Shown: positions 11,614-24,500 of the stretch, piece after piece
How the letters are laid out: each line of letters opens with the position of its first letter
Position numbering within the stretch: position 1 is the first letter of the stretch
Assembly (NCBI GenBank): GCA_002812745.2
Contig: NCSJ02000030.1
Location: 124,001-188,000 of the forward strand
DNA: 64,000 nucleotides
DNA from: Scytalidium lignicola
Taxonomy: Eukaryota; Ascomycota; Leotiomycetes
Reading direction: 5' to 3'
Notes under the pieces: generated by a model
Database searches by the model: none
The model's input: only the letters and a program-made list of their open reading frames with translations
Told to the model about the DNA's origin: nothing
Position numbers and translations under genes: made by a program

Positions 11614-13788
11614 ATGGGGAGAAGAAAAATTGAGATCAAGGCCATCAAGGATGATCGCAATCGCTCGGTGTAGGTTTCCATTTCTTGGTCTCTGCTGACC
11701 CGTTTTTATGCGCGCCGTTGCTGACAACAATCTCTCTCTTAGCACATTCCTGAAGCGCAAAGGAGGTTTGTTCAAGAAGGCGCATGAGCTGTCGGTGCTC
11801 TGCTCCGTCGATGTCGCCGTCATCATCTTTGGTAATAATAAGAAGCTGTACGAGTACTCGAGTGGCGATGTTGGCGAGATCCTGACCCGATATCAATATG
11901 TACGTTGTTTTGATTTCTATCATGCAGATACTCTCCAGCTCTGGCTTGGAAAAATAGAGAGAACGAGCATCAGCTAAACCTATTTTTTTTTTTACAGTAT
12001 GGTCCACCAAATGAACACAAAGGCCCGCCTGATTTCAATGGCAAGAAGGACTTGGACGACGACGATGATGACGATGTCTCGGTGACTTCGGAGCATCCTC
12101 AAATGATGCCGCCTCAGTTCCAGAATCAACCAGCTTTCCAACATATCAGACATCATACTCCTTCGGCATCTCCTCCTATACCCAATGGTGTTCCTTTCCA
12201 TCACCAGCAGCAGCCACCTCGTGGCCACACTCCACAACCTCCTCAAGTAGGCTCCCGTCCATCCTCAAGAAACACGCGAAGACCAAGCTCAAATTTGATG
12301 CCACAGCATGGCATGTCACAGCCACCTCATCCTCCACAGCCAAATGGTTATGCCTACATGCCCAACCCCGCCATCTACAACCCGCACGCCGGACCTCCTC
12401 ATGCTCATGGCATGCCGCCGCATATGCAGGGACCGCCAATGCAAGCACAGCAAATGCATGGTCCCCCTCAAGGTGTGCCTCAACCAGGCCCAGGACCGCA
12501 ATATCCGCAATATTCAACTCCACCACCTCCACAGCCTCAGCAGCAACAGCCACCTCCACAACAGCAGCAACAACAACAGCAACAGCAGCCACAGCAACAA
12601 CAACAACAACAACAACCACCGCCGCAACCGCATCCCCATCAGCAGGTCTACATGGAAGATCAAAGACGAACCTCCATGCCACCATCATTCCCACCACAAG
12701 AACGACCTCCTTCGCGAACACAACGCTCTCCACCATTGCCTCAGCAGCAGCAACCGCAGCAGCAACAACAGCAGCAGCAAGTCTCAGAACCAGAGCAACA
12801 ACCACAGACTCAAATGCTCGAGCCGATAAAGAAGCTCTCGGTGAAATCCCGGAGCATCTTTACACCTATCGATGAGTCCCGCTCGATCCTCTCACAGCAC
12901 TGGGCATCCTCCGCTTCTACGTCCACTTCAACTAGCACAGACAACCCAAATTCCTCTGCCTCTACTAATGCTGCTACGAACATCACCTCCACATCAACGA
13001 ACCGAGCTCAATCAGTCGATACTTCAACTGTCTCCCGCACAAAGCCGTCGCCGCCACCTCGTTCCCAAACAAGTAACAAAACTCGCAATGTCTCCATGTC
13101 CTCTATGTCCTCTGCGCCGGTGATATCTCCTGCTGATGGCTTCACGCCTCCATCCCGTACAAATAGCGCTAATCTAACTGGAGGAGGAAAACGACCGGTT
13201 CTTAAGGTCCAAATCCCAGAAGAGCAATCAGATGACGGAACTGCGGATTCGAATTCTTCTCCTCAAGGCCCAGATGCACAGAATACCAACGTAGGAGGAG
13301 TGCGACGTAATGGTGAACATGGTTCCAGCGTTGTGCTACCACCTCCATCGCCCTCTGCCTCTGCCCTGCTCTCTGCTGTTGCAACTGGTCCACCAAATCC
13401 CTTCGCTCGGCCACATCCGGTCTCACAAACTTCTAACAACTCCAACAGTTCGAACAACCCACTCACCTCACGTGGTGATGGGCGTGATAACCTCAACATC
13501 GACACTCCCGTATCAGCCCTGCCAAGCCGATTCATGACGAACGAGTTTCTGCCGTCACCAAGTAGCTTCTATCCGGAGTGGAATTTCCGAAGTGGAGACG
13601 GCAACACGCTTCTAAGTCCGTTGAATTTTGCGACGCCGGTAGTTGGCAGTGGGCCGAGTTTCTTACGAGAAGACAGCGCTACAGCTGGAGCTGCAGGTAA
13701 TGGGAATGGCAACGGAAACGGCAAACGCAAGAGTCCGGACGTTGATGGAGATGATGGAACTGATATGAAGAGGCCAAAGCATGAATAA
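11614..13788 (+). CDS. RLM1: MADS-box (MEF2/SRF type) transcription factor, RLM1-like
   Basis: Three exons: 11614-11669, 11743-11899 and 11998-13788, giving about 667 residues. The N-terminus is a full MADS domain: [16 protein letters not shown]..., then [20 protein letters not shown] and [15 protein letters not shown]. It is joined across two phase-checked introns inside the domain, which is usual for fungal Rlm1 genes. An acidic run of seven aspartates follows, then a long low-complexity region rich in P, Q, H and N with polyglutamine tracts (coding about 12536-12640 and 12745-12800), and a basic tail (MKRPKHE). In yeasts and moulds Rlm1 is the nuclear target of the Slt2/Mpk1 cell-wall-integrity MAP kinase and drives wall-repair genes. 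The many Ser/Thr-Pro sites fit MAP-kinase control. The DNA-binding call is certain; the pathway role is by homology. Confidence 0.95.
12536..12640 (+). repeat. Polyglutamine (CAG/CAA) coding repeat in RLM1
   Basis: Mixed CAA and CAG codons encode interrupted glutamine runs broken by prolines. A second, shorter tract is at about 12745-12800. Codon mixing suggests stability compared with a pure CAG repeat. Confidence 0.85.
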
Positions 13789-15067
13789 TAATATAAAAAC
13801 AAATTAAGGATATCATGGAATAATGGGCTTGGGGAAATCTGCATTCTACATTCTTCTTCATTTTTCTCCTTCTTCTCTATATCTTTTTAACCCTTCAATG
13901 GGGATCATTTTGAAGGTTNGGGGGGGATTGGATGGATGATTGCATTGTTGGGAGGGTTAAACTTTGTTATGGGATTTTTANGCGTGAAAAAAAGACGAAT
14001 TAATGTTTTTTGGGAAAGTACATTTTTTTTGCTGTTGAAGTAAACCCACATATGTGTGTTTGTTTTTGCCTCTTTTTACAGACATAGGTGTTTTATCTTT
14101 TCGTTCCTATGCATGGCGAAGGCGTAGACGTGGCGTTTTTGAAAGCATTTATAGGGGTCTGTCTGTTTTTTTTTTTCTTTCCTCTTTTTTTTTTAACGCN
14201 TTTTTTATGTTTTCATGTCCGTTTTCATGTCTGTTTTGTTTTTTGCGAAAGGAAGCTTGCTATATTCCCCCACCTGGCTTTTTCTATACATTCGTTTTTT
14301 TTTTTGGTTTTACAAAGTTTTGTTGGGTTTTGAATTTGAGTTGAGTTGAGTTGAGTCATGTATGTAGTAGCAGTGAAGTAGTTGAGGGAAGNAAAAAATT
14401 CATCGTCNTTTTTTTGACTGCTTATTATTCAATGTTTAATTTAACATTTGGCAGTGTGATTGATACATGGAGGGTTTGAAAACTTGACCTGTTTTTTAAT
14501 GGAGGTATTTTTTTTGGTCTTGACTTGGCTTGTCTTGTAATGAATAAAGAAAATTTGCCCTGCTTTGATTAGTTGTATTATTTTTAAGTAGTTTTTGACT
14601 AGGTCTGGAAGTGGGTAGTGGGTGGTAGTCCTGGCTTTTTGAGCATTGTACCTTACGTACTGGACTTGGAGGGCTGGTTGAAAGGGGAATTTCTCATGGG
14701 TGTTTAAACGTATGCATTGGGAGTTTTTTGTTATTTCATATGATGCTAATTTTCTATATGTTTTGAGGATATCTCATCTAGATATAAGCTTTTTGTATCT
14801 GTCTGTGAGGGGTTGTCTATCTGCCTATGTGTGTGAATGAATGCGAATATGTGTCCTTACATATATACCTTGATAGGTTCCTGGCTATCTCCGGGATATG
14901 GGAGATGGGAGATGGGACGTGTTATCCATCTAAAAAGCTCTAAAGCTCTAAAAACTATCGTGTCTCATGTTATAAGTATCTAAATCAATCGATCCAAGCG
15001 TGTCTGGCACACCTTCAGACCTCGTCCCCACCTCAAAAAAGGCAGTGGAGAGTATGGTAAAGTAAGT
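13789..15067. other. T-rich intergenic region between convergent genes
   Basis: 3' flanks of RLM1 and of the F-box gene. It is dominated by T homopolymers, several of which carry an adjacent N (about 13919, 13981, 14200, 14392, 14408). A GAGTT pentanucleotide repeat is at 14338-14356. No gene seen. Confidence 0.6.
14338..14356. repeat. GAGTT pentanucleotide microsatellite
   Basis: Just under four tandem GAGTT units in non-coding DNA. Confidence 0.8.
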
Positions 15068-16905
15068 TCAAGCCCCTGCAAAAGCCCCAACCCGACTCCA
15101 AAAGAACGCCTTATCGTTCCGTAATGTAAACTCGCCGAAATCATCCGTGAGGCGGTTGTAACTCCAGAAGCCCTTCCAGGTGAGTTTATTGTTATTGCGT
15201 TTCCCCTCTTTGTTGACGGTATGAGGTGGAAGAGGAGATGAGAGTAAGGAGAGATGCATTATATAGATGTATTTCCCTATGCCTTCTGTTTCGATTATGA
15301 CGTCGCCTTCAGGTTCGGGTTCGTTATCGTTTTCATTGTCAGTTGTAGTAGTGGTGGTGGCTGTGGTTGTGGTGGTTTTTGCGGCGTTTGTTATAGATGA
15401 GGATGAGGAGGGGGGTGGGATGGGTGTTGTAGAGGTAGATGGCTGGAGTGAGGCGTCCACCCCACCAGATAGTTTCCACCGTCCTCTAAATGCGTTGGCC
15501 ATTACAGCCGAGGGTAAATGTGCGTTCGGTCTCTTGCCTTCTACTCCCACTCTGTCTCGATCTCGATCTCGTTCCCGTTCTGCTCTGTGGCCGGCTGCGT
15601 TGCGATGAAGCTCGTAGTTCTCCATCGTCATGTGGTAGACTACATCAGCGGGCTGGTCGGTCGTAAGGAGACTTAAACACGTTCCATCCCGGAAGAAGCG
15701 CAGGTATCGATAGTAGGTCACGATGTGCACGGGATTGCTCCAGGTGAGTTGGGAGACAGAGGCTTGACCTGGTCGAATGTAGTTCACGGTGCTAATGTAT
15801 ATGCCGGGGAAACGGATTCGTGGGCGGTAGTGTAGCATGCTGTAGTACGAGGGATAAGGGGCTGGTGAGAGTTGAATTGTGCTGAGGATAGATGTGTTGC
15901 CGTGAGGCGAGACTACTATTTTGCTTTCACCGTTGTTGTTATTGTCATTGCCGTCGTCATCGTCCGCAATGTCCACTATGGGGGTCCCGTCTATCTCTAC
16001 GCCATACCTATACCGCATTGCTCCAAAACCCATTTCAAAACTCAGACATACCCGCTTCCAGATCTGTTCTTCGGTGAGGACGAGGTATGCAAGCCGCTTG
16101 CAGACTTGTGCTAATCGTGCAAAAGAGGCAATATCGAGGACTGCCGTTTCCTCAAGGATGTGGACTAAGATTTCGTGAGGGAGAGTCGAGAGAGGACTTG
16201 GAGGCGGCGGTGTGCCTTCTACTAGTGGCGGAGTAGGTTCGATCTTGAGAGATGCAAAGGACTGTATGAGTTGGGTTGTAGTAAGTTTTTCTTCAGATTT
16301 GGCGGCCGGTGCTTTAGAGGCGGCTGGGAGGCCTGTAGTAGACACTTTCGCGGCATGCTTGGTCGAGGAGGCTGTAGTGTGCGGAAAATGTTTGTTCTTG
16401 TATAACAAGTCGACCCGTTGATCCATCTGCAAAAGGAAGATTTTTGAATTAGATGTTTCACCCACACAAGGTTGACCTCCAAGGGAGCAGGACTTACTCG
16501 GAATGCTTTGCGGTATAAAGCCAGGCTATCTCCTAAACTTCCCAAGGCCTCCTTTTCTACAGCCTTCTCATAGTGCTCCAGTGCTGACCGTGGTTCTCTG
16601 CTGCCCGTCTTCTCATGCTCTTCTTGTGAAGATGTCCCCGCCACTCCCCCACTACCACCACTTCCTTCTGCGCCATCAAAGGACTGTGTGTGTACATGAT
16701 AATCATGGTCATCCTCTTCACGTTGAGCAACAACAGGAGCCTTGCTTAATTTATGCCGTGGAATCGAGAGATGTGCAGAAGATTGCGGCTTCTGAGCGGG
16801 CTTCGAGGAGGCAGATGCAGTGGATTTGGTCTCCTTGGATCGAGCGGACACTTCAGCGCGCCATTGCTGGCGGAAAGATTCCAATTCGGGGTTCGATTCT
16901 TCCAT
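15068..16905 (-). CDS. HRT3: SCF ubiquitin-ligase F-box protein, HRT3/Pof7/FBXO9 type
   Basis: Two exons, 16905-16498 and 16426-15068, separated by a 71-nt intron, giving about 588 residues. The first exon ends with a TPR-like segment (ALEHYEKAVEKEALGSLGD, then ALYRKAF) that continues in exon 2 as MDQRVDLLYKNKHF, as in FBXO9 and S. pombe Pof7. The F-box is LSTLPHEILVHILEE... to EEQIWKRVC, at about residues 214-262. The C-terminal conserved portion begins at FRDGTCLSLLTT and ends with RLTDDFGEFTLRNDKAFFW, close to the family's usual ending. A Ser/Thr/Asn-rich insertion near residues 430-530 looks species-specific. F-box proteins recruit substrates to Skp1-Cul1; the substrate here is not evident. 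It is divergent from the MTM1-like carrier. Confidence 0.92.
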
Positions 16906-17199
16906 GGCATATATATTTACATGCAGTTTAGCGAATGGATATTACCATAGCCTAAAAGCCCGTATATATATAATGTTCAATGGATGTATTTGCTGATATT
17001 CTAGGATTCTTCTCCGACTCACTCGCCGATTAGTAACCGGTCAGGACTCAAGAAGCTTTATCTATCGGCCACCCCCGTCATCAACACCACAGAAGGCGGT
17101 CTAGCCGTATTGGGCTAACGCGGGGATGCGATTTCGGCCTTCCGTAAGCTTCGCTAGCCCAACTGCCCGATAAAATTCCCAGGGGACGACATCATCTTT
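16906..17199. promoter_or_regulatory. Bidirectional promoter of the F-box and mitochondrial carrier genes
   Basis: About 290 bp (or 435 bp if the carrier starts at 17341) separate two head-to-head genes, so both promoters must lie here. No recognised regulatory motif beyond AT-rich stretches near 16965. Confidence 0.6.
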
Positions 17200-18797
17200 T
17201 TGATTGCTTCGACTCTTTCGACTTCCGACTCTCCTACGGCCACCATCCTCCTTCCTAAGTCAATCTGTGCCAGATACAACACACTCAGTCTCCAGAGGTT
17301 ACAGGTAAAGAGATCGCCTCGATTGAGGCTTGATCCCCGGATGCCGAGGCAATGGGATCGTCCATCGCATTTGGACGATGACCTCGCCACTGCGACGTCG
17401 CACCCGTCGTTCGTAGGAGATAATCATTCATCCACTAGAGGTCAAGGTCATGACAGAATACACGGCGATGATCCTCTCCCTGGACTAGAGGAAACAATAG
17501 CTGTGACGGGTGACAACATAAACATGGATATCGACGTCGACATTACTGCGGGACAGAAGATGCTCTCGGCCATGTCTGGAAGTCTATTGACCTCGCTTTT
17601 AGGTAAGGATATTTCGTACATGAGGGCTTTTGTGTGAATTATGATGCTAACAATCACACAGTCACCCCTCTAGATGTCGTCCGAGTCCGTCTACAGTCGC
17701 AGCCATCACAGTCAACGATGGCCTCGATACAGCGGCTCGCCACGCGGCCGCAAACCTTCAACCCTCTTCCTCCAGATCTCGGTGTCACCGCGTGCTGTAG
17801 AGAGGTGTTCTTCATGAATAATAGTGCCGACGCTTGTCTGGCTATTCCGAGGGCAAGCTTCCTGAATGCACCGGCTGGTGCCATCGACTGTGCTGTCGAG
17901 GAGACCCAGAAAAGAACCTTTAACTCTACATTTGATGGCCTTAGGAAGATCGCCCGGAATGAAGGGATTACCACACTCTGGAGAGGATTGTCACCCACAT
18001 TGGTGATGACGGTACCTGCGAACATTATCTACTTCACTGGATACGATTGGCTTCGATTCAACAACCAGAGTCCAATTAATCGGATGTTCTCCGATTCGTA
18101 TGGTCCCCTTGTAGCAGGTTCGGCCGCTAGAATTATGGCTGCTATGGTTGTCAGTCCGATTGAAATGTTCAGGACCAGAATGCAGGCTAGTTCAAGTGGG
18201 TCGGGACATTTCGCAGAGACGCTTAGGGGTGTACGTGATATGGTTCACTCACATGGCTATCTTTCTCTTTGGCGTGGCCTATCCTTAACCCTGTGGCGAG
18301 ATGTTCCGTTCTCTGGCATATACTGGTTCGGCTATGAGACGATCAGAGGACACTTGACGGAGGCACGCGAAAGAGGTCGTGGCCGAAGTATGGAGTCGGA
18401 GGGTCCACGAAGCAGAGTTCGGAGTAGATCCCAGAGTCGAGAGAATCATACCAACACTTTTATCGACAGTTTCATCGCGGGTGCTCTCTCAGGAACAGTT
18501 GCTTCGATAGTGACAACGCCACTTGATGTTGGCAAGACGAGACGACAAGTGTTCAAGGACGCTCCTGCTACCGAGGGAGTCACAAAAGTTCTTGCACCAG
18601 AAGAACGACCAATGCTGAAATTTCTCTGGCACATCTTCAAGGAAGAAGGATTGTCTGGGTTATGGAAGGGAGGGGTTGCTAGGACCCTGAAGGTCGCGCC
18701 AGCTTGTGCTATAATGATCAGCTGCTACGAGGTTGGAAAGCGGTCCTTCCGCAGCGTAAATGAAAGGGCGGAACGGAAAAGGCTTTCCGACTTATAA
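17200..18797 (+). CDS. MTM1: Mitochondrial carrier, MTM1/SLC25A39-SLC25A40 type
   Basis: Two exons, 17200-17602 and 17662-18797, joined by a 59-nt intron with a TGCTAAC branch point. Three carrier repeats are visible: signature motifs PLDVVRVRLQ (first), SPIEMFRTRMQ (second) and TPLDVGKTRRQ (third). Each is followed by the repeat-end motifs (GLSPTLVMTVPANIIYF, GLSLTLWRDVPFSGIYW and GVARTLKVAPACAIMI). Repeat 1 carries the long matrix loop typical of MTM1/SLC25A39, with four cysteines (ACCRE, DACLA, IDCAVE). Members sit in the inner mitochondrial membrane; the human pair is linked to glutathione import and yeast Mtm1 to Mn-superoxide dismutase activation. The start is uncertain: ATG 17341 is also in frame and would shorten the tail by 47 residues. 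An arginine/serine-rich insert lies between repeats 2 and 3. Confidence 0.92.
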
Positions 18798-19258
18798 TGA
18801 TTAATCTCCTAATCTCCTCTCTACTTGTGCCAGCCCTAGGGGGAAAAAGGGTGGCTAAAAATGTCCTTAAACGGAAAATCGCATGGGGGCTGGGTGGCAT
18901 TCATTGTCGTATTTCGTATATTTTTGGGATTCAGCGTCTTCTACTACGTACATATGTATTATTACGATAGAGCGAGCTTGTAATGATACCTCTGGATAAT
19001 TCTCCTTGTAATTCTGACACTCTGGTGCCTGTTGCCTGGGTGGCTTTCCCCCTTTCTCACCTCGCGTATCCTTGCAGAAAACTACTTTACGCGCTCGACG
19101 CGATGCAACACGCTTCTCCATCTTTTTGTGGAAATAGCCCCAACTTTACACCGACCTCTTAACCCAGCCCGGCCCACCTTCTGCAATTGAACCCTTTACT
19201 AGTTATTAAACCAACCAAAGTGTATTTACTACGTACCTTNCGTCGTCCTCATCTCATA
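18798..19258. other. Intergenic region, carrier to UNG
   Basis: 3' flank of MTM1 and promoter of UNG; no gene seen. An N at 19240 lies just before the UNG start and outside its coding sequence. Confidence 0.6.
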
Positions 19259-20354
19259 ATGTCACTTAAACGCAAAGCAGACGACGGAAATGCCCTCGCT
19301 ACAAAGAAAACCAAAGCTGATGGAAACATCGCCGCCTTCTTTTCAGCCCCAAAAGCAGCTCAAGTGACCACAACTAAGACCACCGTGACCAAGGATGGCG
19401 TCGAGACTACCGTTAGTACAGTCACCGAGGCAGTAGTTGCTCCTGCTCCTCCGAAATTCGACAAGGAGAAGTGGGTTGCGAAGCTCACGCCAGAACAGAA
19501 GGAGCTGTTGCAGCTGGAGATTGACACACTAGACGAGAGCTGGCTAGCAGTATTGAAGGAAGATCTCGTCGGCAAGGAATTTCTGGAGCTGAAGAAGTTT
19601 ATAAAAAGGGAGATTGATAGTGGCAAGAAGATTTTCCCTCCCTTACCGGAGGTTTATTCTTGGTTCGTCTTCTTACTTCTTTTTTAATTTACCCCCTTTT
19701 TATTCTCCTCGGCTGCTACCCTGCATTTCTTTAAACTTTCCGAGTTGGTATCATTTCCTTTCTAACAAACATACAAAATACAGGTCTAGACATACTCCAC
19801 TCAACAATGTCAGAGCAGTCATCATTGGCCAAGATCCTTATCATAACCATAATCAAGCTCATGGTCTCTGCTTCTCAGTTCGAGCCCCGACCCCTGCTCC
19901 TCCCTCGCTGAAAAATATATACATTGCCTTGAAAAATGACTATCCCGACTTCAAGCCCCCAGCCAGCAACGGCGGTCTCCTAACACCATGGGCTGACCAA
20001 GGTGTTCTGATGCTGAATACCTGCTTGACAGTTCGTGCCCACGAAGCCAACAGCCACTCGAATCGTGGCTGGGAGAAATTCACGCAGAGGGTAATTGATA
20101 TCGTTGCTGCACGACGGACGAGAGGAGTGGTGTTCCTGGCTTGGGGTGCTCCGGCTGGAAGGAGGGTTGTGAAGGTTGATAAGAAGAGACATCTGGTGTT
20201 GCAGAGCGTTCATCCTAGTCCATTGAGTGCCAGCCGTGGATGGTTTAACTGTGGTCACTTCAAGAAGACGAATGAGTGGCTGGCGCAGAGGTATGGCGAG
20301 GAAGGAGTTATCGATTGGAACTTGAATGTTACTCCTGCTAAGGCGGGAGTGTAA
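19259..20354 (+). CDS. UNG1: Uracil-DNA glycosylase, family 1
   Basis: Two exons, 19259-19662 and 19784-20354, giving 324 residues; the intron (121 nt) starts GTTCGT and joins in phase as ...EVYSW-SRHTPLNNV. Catalytic features are complete: the water-activating motif GQDPYH (about residues 149-154), the uracil-binding PWADQGVLMLNTCLTVR segment, and the DNA-intercalation loop HPSPLSASRGW with its catalytic histidine. The N-terminal 120 residues are non-catalytic, with a basic nuclear-localisation-type stretch (KRKADD...KKTK) and IAAFFS, which resembles a PCNA-interaction box. The enzyme removes uracil from DNA at the start of base-excision repair. One gene may serve nucleus and mitochondria, but no clear mitochondrial presequence is seen in this model. 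Confidence 0.96.
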
Positions 20355-23300
20355 AAAGGCCTTTTTATGGAGTTTTTTGACTTTTGACTTTTGAGTGAAT
20401 CACTGATCTGGGATCTGGACTGGTCTGGATTGGATTTCGGGTACGGTTTAATGGTTCTACGTGAGGTCTAGAGCGCCAGTTTGATACTTTTTACTTTTAC
20501 TCTCTTATATAGCAATGGGATTTTGTACGGATATATAACTTTATGGAGCGTTATATCAGTTAAAGCCATCAAATCTTCAACCATCCTAGTGACTAGCTGT
20601 TTCAGAGTAAATCTCAAACCTTCAACACCTAGTGCTTGAGTATTTGCTTTGGGTGTCTCTCCGCATTCTGAAGAACTAAGATGCGGTTGAATATGAGGGC
20701 CATCAAATTCACCACAAAAACCACCCACGAAGAAATGACAAAACGTAACGACAGTGAATGCAGGCTTCAAAGTGGTATTTATATCACGAACATATTCTAA
20801 CACCTAAATTAAAAAACCAACCAGACAGCGGCTCGCCAGTGCCTAGACGATGCTGAAACCGAGCATTTTATAGAGCCTCTGGTTTGCATGTACTTACAGT
20901 GATTGTTAAGAACATGATCTCGATTGCGAGCAGTGAAACAGCTGACATTAAAGTCCTTAAAAGGAAGGAGTGGAGCTAATGTTAAGTAGCACTTTAAATC
21001 GATAGATTTGACACCGAAAAGAGAAATGACAACAGATGAAAAAATGATAATTAATCGATGAAAGCCTATTACTTACATTAGTATCATGAGCTTGATGCAC
21101 TTTCTTCCTATCCAGGCCTGCGTGCACTCTATACCTTACGATGAAGCTCACCGAGTTCCGCTACAACTTTCCTCCTCGGTTGTCATTGCAGAGGTTTCTT
21201 CAGACCTATTTGGGAAATTGGCTTTGAATCATGATATTTGAAGCGTTTATTGCATTTCCTTGGTTTACTATAACTACTGTTTTGATGTATCAGTGCGTTT
21301 GATAAGAATTATAAAATACTCTATAAGTACCTAATTAAAGGCAGGTTCTCGTCTCCCACAGTAGTCATTCGAATATCACCGAAGGTTTGTTGAATGTGGA
21401 GCTGGTCATAAACTTCTCTTCAGTCAGTTATACTAACGTCTTGGCAATCATCGAAAGTTAAGGTGCGGGGATTGTAATGAGGCGCGCCATAGCGTGATTT
21501 GTTTCCCTTTCAAACGAACAGCACGGTATAATGGTGAGAATCTTGAGCATGTTTTACACCAAGTATAAAAGTACAAGGAGTTGTGGAGGGAGAAACGGGA
21601 GGTGGAGGATATACCAACAGAAATAAATAATCAAAAGGGATAAATAGAGGAAAGGAAGGATAGAAAAAAGGACGAAGAAAGTAGCAAAAGAGTTCGGGCC
21701 CTATGTATGCTTGCATACATATGCCTACATGTCTGCTAATACCTACACTTGTAGGAGATTAGACTTATATTTCCCATTCCTAGCGCAGATAACACAATTT
21801 GACCTGACCATTCTACCATAACGGCGCCTGTTGTGTTACTAGGATTCTGCTTATTTGTATTTATATAGAAAATTTTAGTTCACTAGTAAAGGTGAGGTTG
21901 TCAGGTTGGAGTGGCAACGAAACTTGATTCGTTGCAATCCACCTATTGCATTTTGCATTGTAACTGTTCACATATTCTTAAGGCAAGTGATTTTTGACTA
22001 ACCACGATTTTAAAGGAGAGAAATTGAACATGGGTTCTTAAGAAATTATAATAAGGGAAGGGTTGTTTTAATGCTATATACAAGCAGCTTGATATAGAAG
22101 ATAATTTTGCGTTTGAGAAACATATATTTAGTGGGGAATCGACTGACCTTCTGGGTAAGCCAATAAAAAACAAGGAAGACCTTGACTATTGTGGAATACT
22201 GGGATTGAAGAACAGTTTACCACGATCGAGCAATGCATTATCATTTGAGAAGTTCCTGCGACACACAGCTTGAGAGAGATTGACGTGGCACAAGAATACG
22301 AGGGTTTGTACGAGCCACAAGAGCATATCCTTCTCTCGGAGTTCTGCAGAAGGTGCAGGTGGCTACCATTGAACCAGAACTTCCTAGTCAGGAAAACTTC
22401 ACCCACAATAGTAGACACCAACGAAATAAGTAGTCGTCGTTGGTGCAGCGCTGGTTGCTCGAGTTCGAGGACTTGATCCTGGCGAAGCTCGGTGCATGCA
22501 GTCAGGAGACGGCGATATACAGTACTATACACATCACCGAAGGAGATCTTTGACAGGAATGCAATTAGGTTCTGGAGGGGGGATTATTAGGTAATAGCAC
22601 CGTAGTGCAGTACAGTACAGTATAGCAAAACCAAGTGACAAGGATAACCAATATCACGAGCAGATGGAAGTTTTTGGAGGGGAAAGAAAGGAATCGAGAT
22701 TGACGCACGCGAATGGACAGAAACCAACCCCTCCAGCGCTCCACGGGTCGTGCTGGAGCTAATCACTAGTCAGGCACCGATCCGAGAATGCCTGCTAGTT
22801 GGTGCACGAGAGGGAAGGGGGGTGTGCGCTGATCTTAGAACTAACACGCCCCCTTTCTGCATTTGGGACGTAACCCGGGTTCTGACAGCTGTCATACAAA
22901 GTACGCAAGTACTTTATCTAATGCGCATCATGTGTGCAGGTACTTAAGAGTAACAGTTCTATATGCGGTGATTTCATGAGAAAACAAGGACGACATGAGA
23001 CAAGACGAGACGAGACGAGACGAGACAAGATGAAAAGGGCAATGCAGGTCACATGTTGGCTTCTGGGTCGAGGAAAAAGGGACTCGACGAAACATTCAAG
23101 AAACAATCAAAACGCGAAACGGCGACACGGAGCAAATCCCCCGTGAGGCTGTGTGAACATGCGTGAAACGGGCATGTTTTCTGTTGGGTAGGGGTTCATA
23201 CGAGAGAAAGGAAGGATGATATGATATTGTGTTTTGTCTGATTTACAATACTGTTATTCTGCTGTAGCAATGAGAAAGGACTGATGAAATAATTAGAAGC

Positions 23301-24500
23301 ATGATGGCAATGTCATAATTACAATAGTTAATAATTGAGTTTGACCAAAAAGAGGCCAGTGCTTGATGAGATAAATTAGATATTATGGAGAACAAAAAGG
23401 GGGTCGATTCTTGGTACAGTACAGTATTTACCCCTGCATTCCAACTGACCACGGCACCGGTAGAAGTTGTAACACAGCAATTAAAGTTGGAATGCTCAGC
23501 CTCATTGGGCGACGTGCGCCATGGACCAAAGAGACGTCAACGACCGCAAGAGGCAAGAGGAAGAAGGTGCGCTAAGCCAATCAGGGCACGTTCAAGGCAA
23601 TCTAGAATATTGGAACCCTGGTTATAAGGCATAAAATAAGGCAATCAGGCCATCACCCGAACAAGTCAAGTATTGAATTTCCGCGTTGGGCCGCTGCAGA
23701 CGCGACGAGGTCGACTCGGTATCCAATATCTTACGCAAGTCATTTGGGTAATATTGGGTACTTGTTGCTCCCCATGTTATCTATCTCGCTCTGGTTCGAC
23801 AATCCTACAACCTACAACGCAAAAAAACCTGCACTGTCCAAATCATCCATTTTGCATCTCTCTTCCTTCCACAGCAGTTCGTCCAAACTTGAGGATTTTG
23901 GCTGTAGTGGCACAGGAACCACTGAACCAGTACCTGCCCCTGGACGGCCCGCCCCACTTCCCAAAGAGGACCCTCGGACCCCTAAAATAACCCATTCGAT
24001 CGTCCAACTCCACCACCACACAACAACTGCGCTGGCAAACGCACGACCATCATTAATTAATCCCACCACCACCACCGAAACCTTCGCATCATCATCACCT
24101 CCTCCACCAACGTCTCTCTCTCTCCACCACCACAACAAATCTTCACCCGAGTCCTTCTCCCACTCTCGGCCACTCGCTGCTCCTCCTCTACCAGCCTGCC
24201 ACATCACCAGGCACGGTTTGTACTGTAAGGTCCTTCGCTCGGAATTTTATCAGGTCTTCTCGCACAGCCCTTTTTCCTATCGAAACAATTCTGTCCGTCT
24301 TTCGTTTCAAACGGTAATCTCCCTTCAGCTTTTTTCTCAACCTTGCCTTCCATCGGTCATCTCTGCGCTGCTCCATCCCGTCGAGCAATGCGAGGCCGAG
24401 AATTGATCGGGTGAGTGTGCGAATACCAACTTCCACCACGGTTCACCACTGCTCGCCACTATCTATCTCCACCTCCACCGTCACCTTCAGCAACGGCATC
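20355..24500. other. Long intergenic region
   Basis: About 4.1 kb without a recognisable gene. 20.4-22.2 kb is AT-rich; the minus-strand open frame at 20468-20803 (111 codons) has no family feature. 23.6-24.5 kb is pyrimidine-rich, like the leader of the RLM1 gene, and probably contains the promoter and transcribed leader of the gene starting at 24501. A possible 5'-UTR intron runs from gtgagt at 24411 to cag at 24490. GTACTGTAC-type motifs are at 22607-22624 and 23413-23426. Confidence 0.5.
23003..23027. repeat. GACGA pentanucleotide microsatellite
   Basis: About four to five tandem copies of the pentamer gacga in non-coding DNA. Confidence 0.8.

Noticed and set aside
12176..12805. Long minus-strand open frame (209 codons) opposite RLM1
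   Set aside because: It is the antisense of the CAA/CAG-rich coding region; its valine/alanine runs come from the polyglutamine codons.
22128..22532. 134-codon minus-strand open frame
   Set aside because: No recognisable motif and no neighbouring exon.
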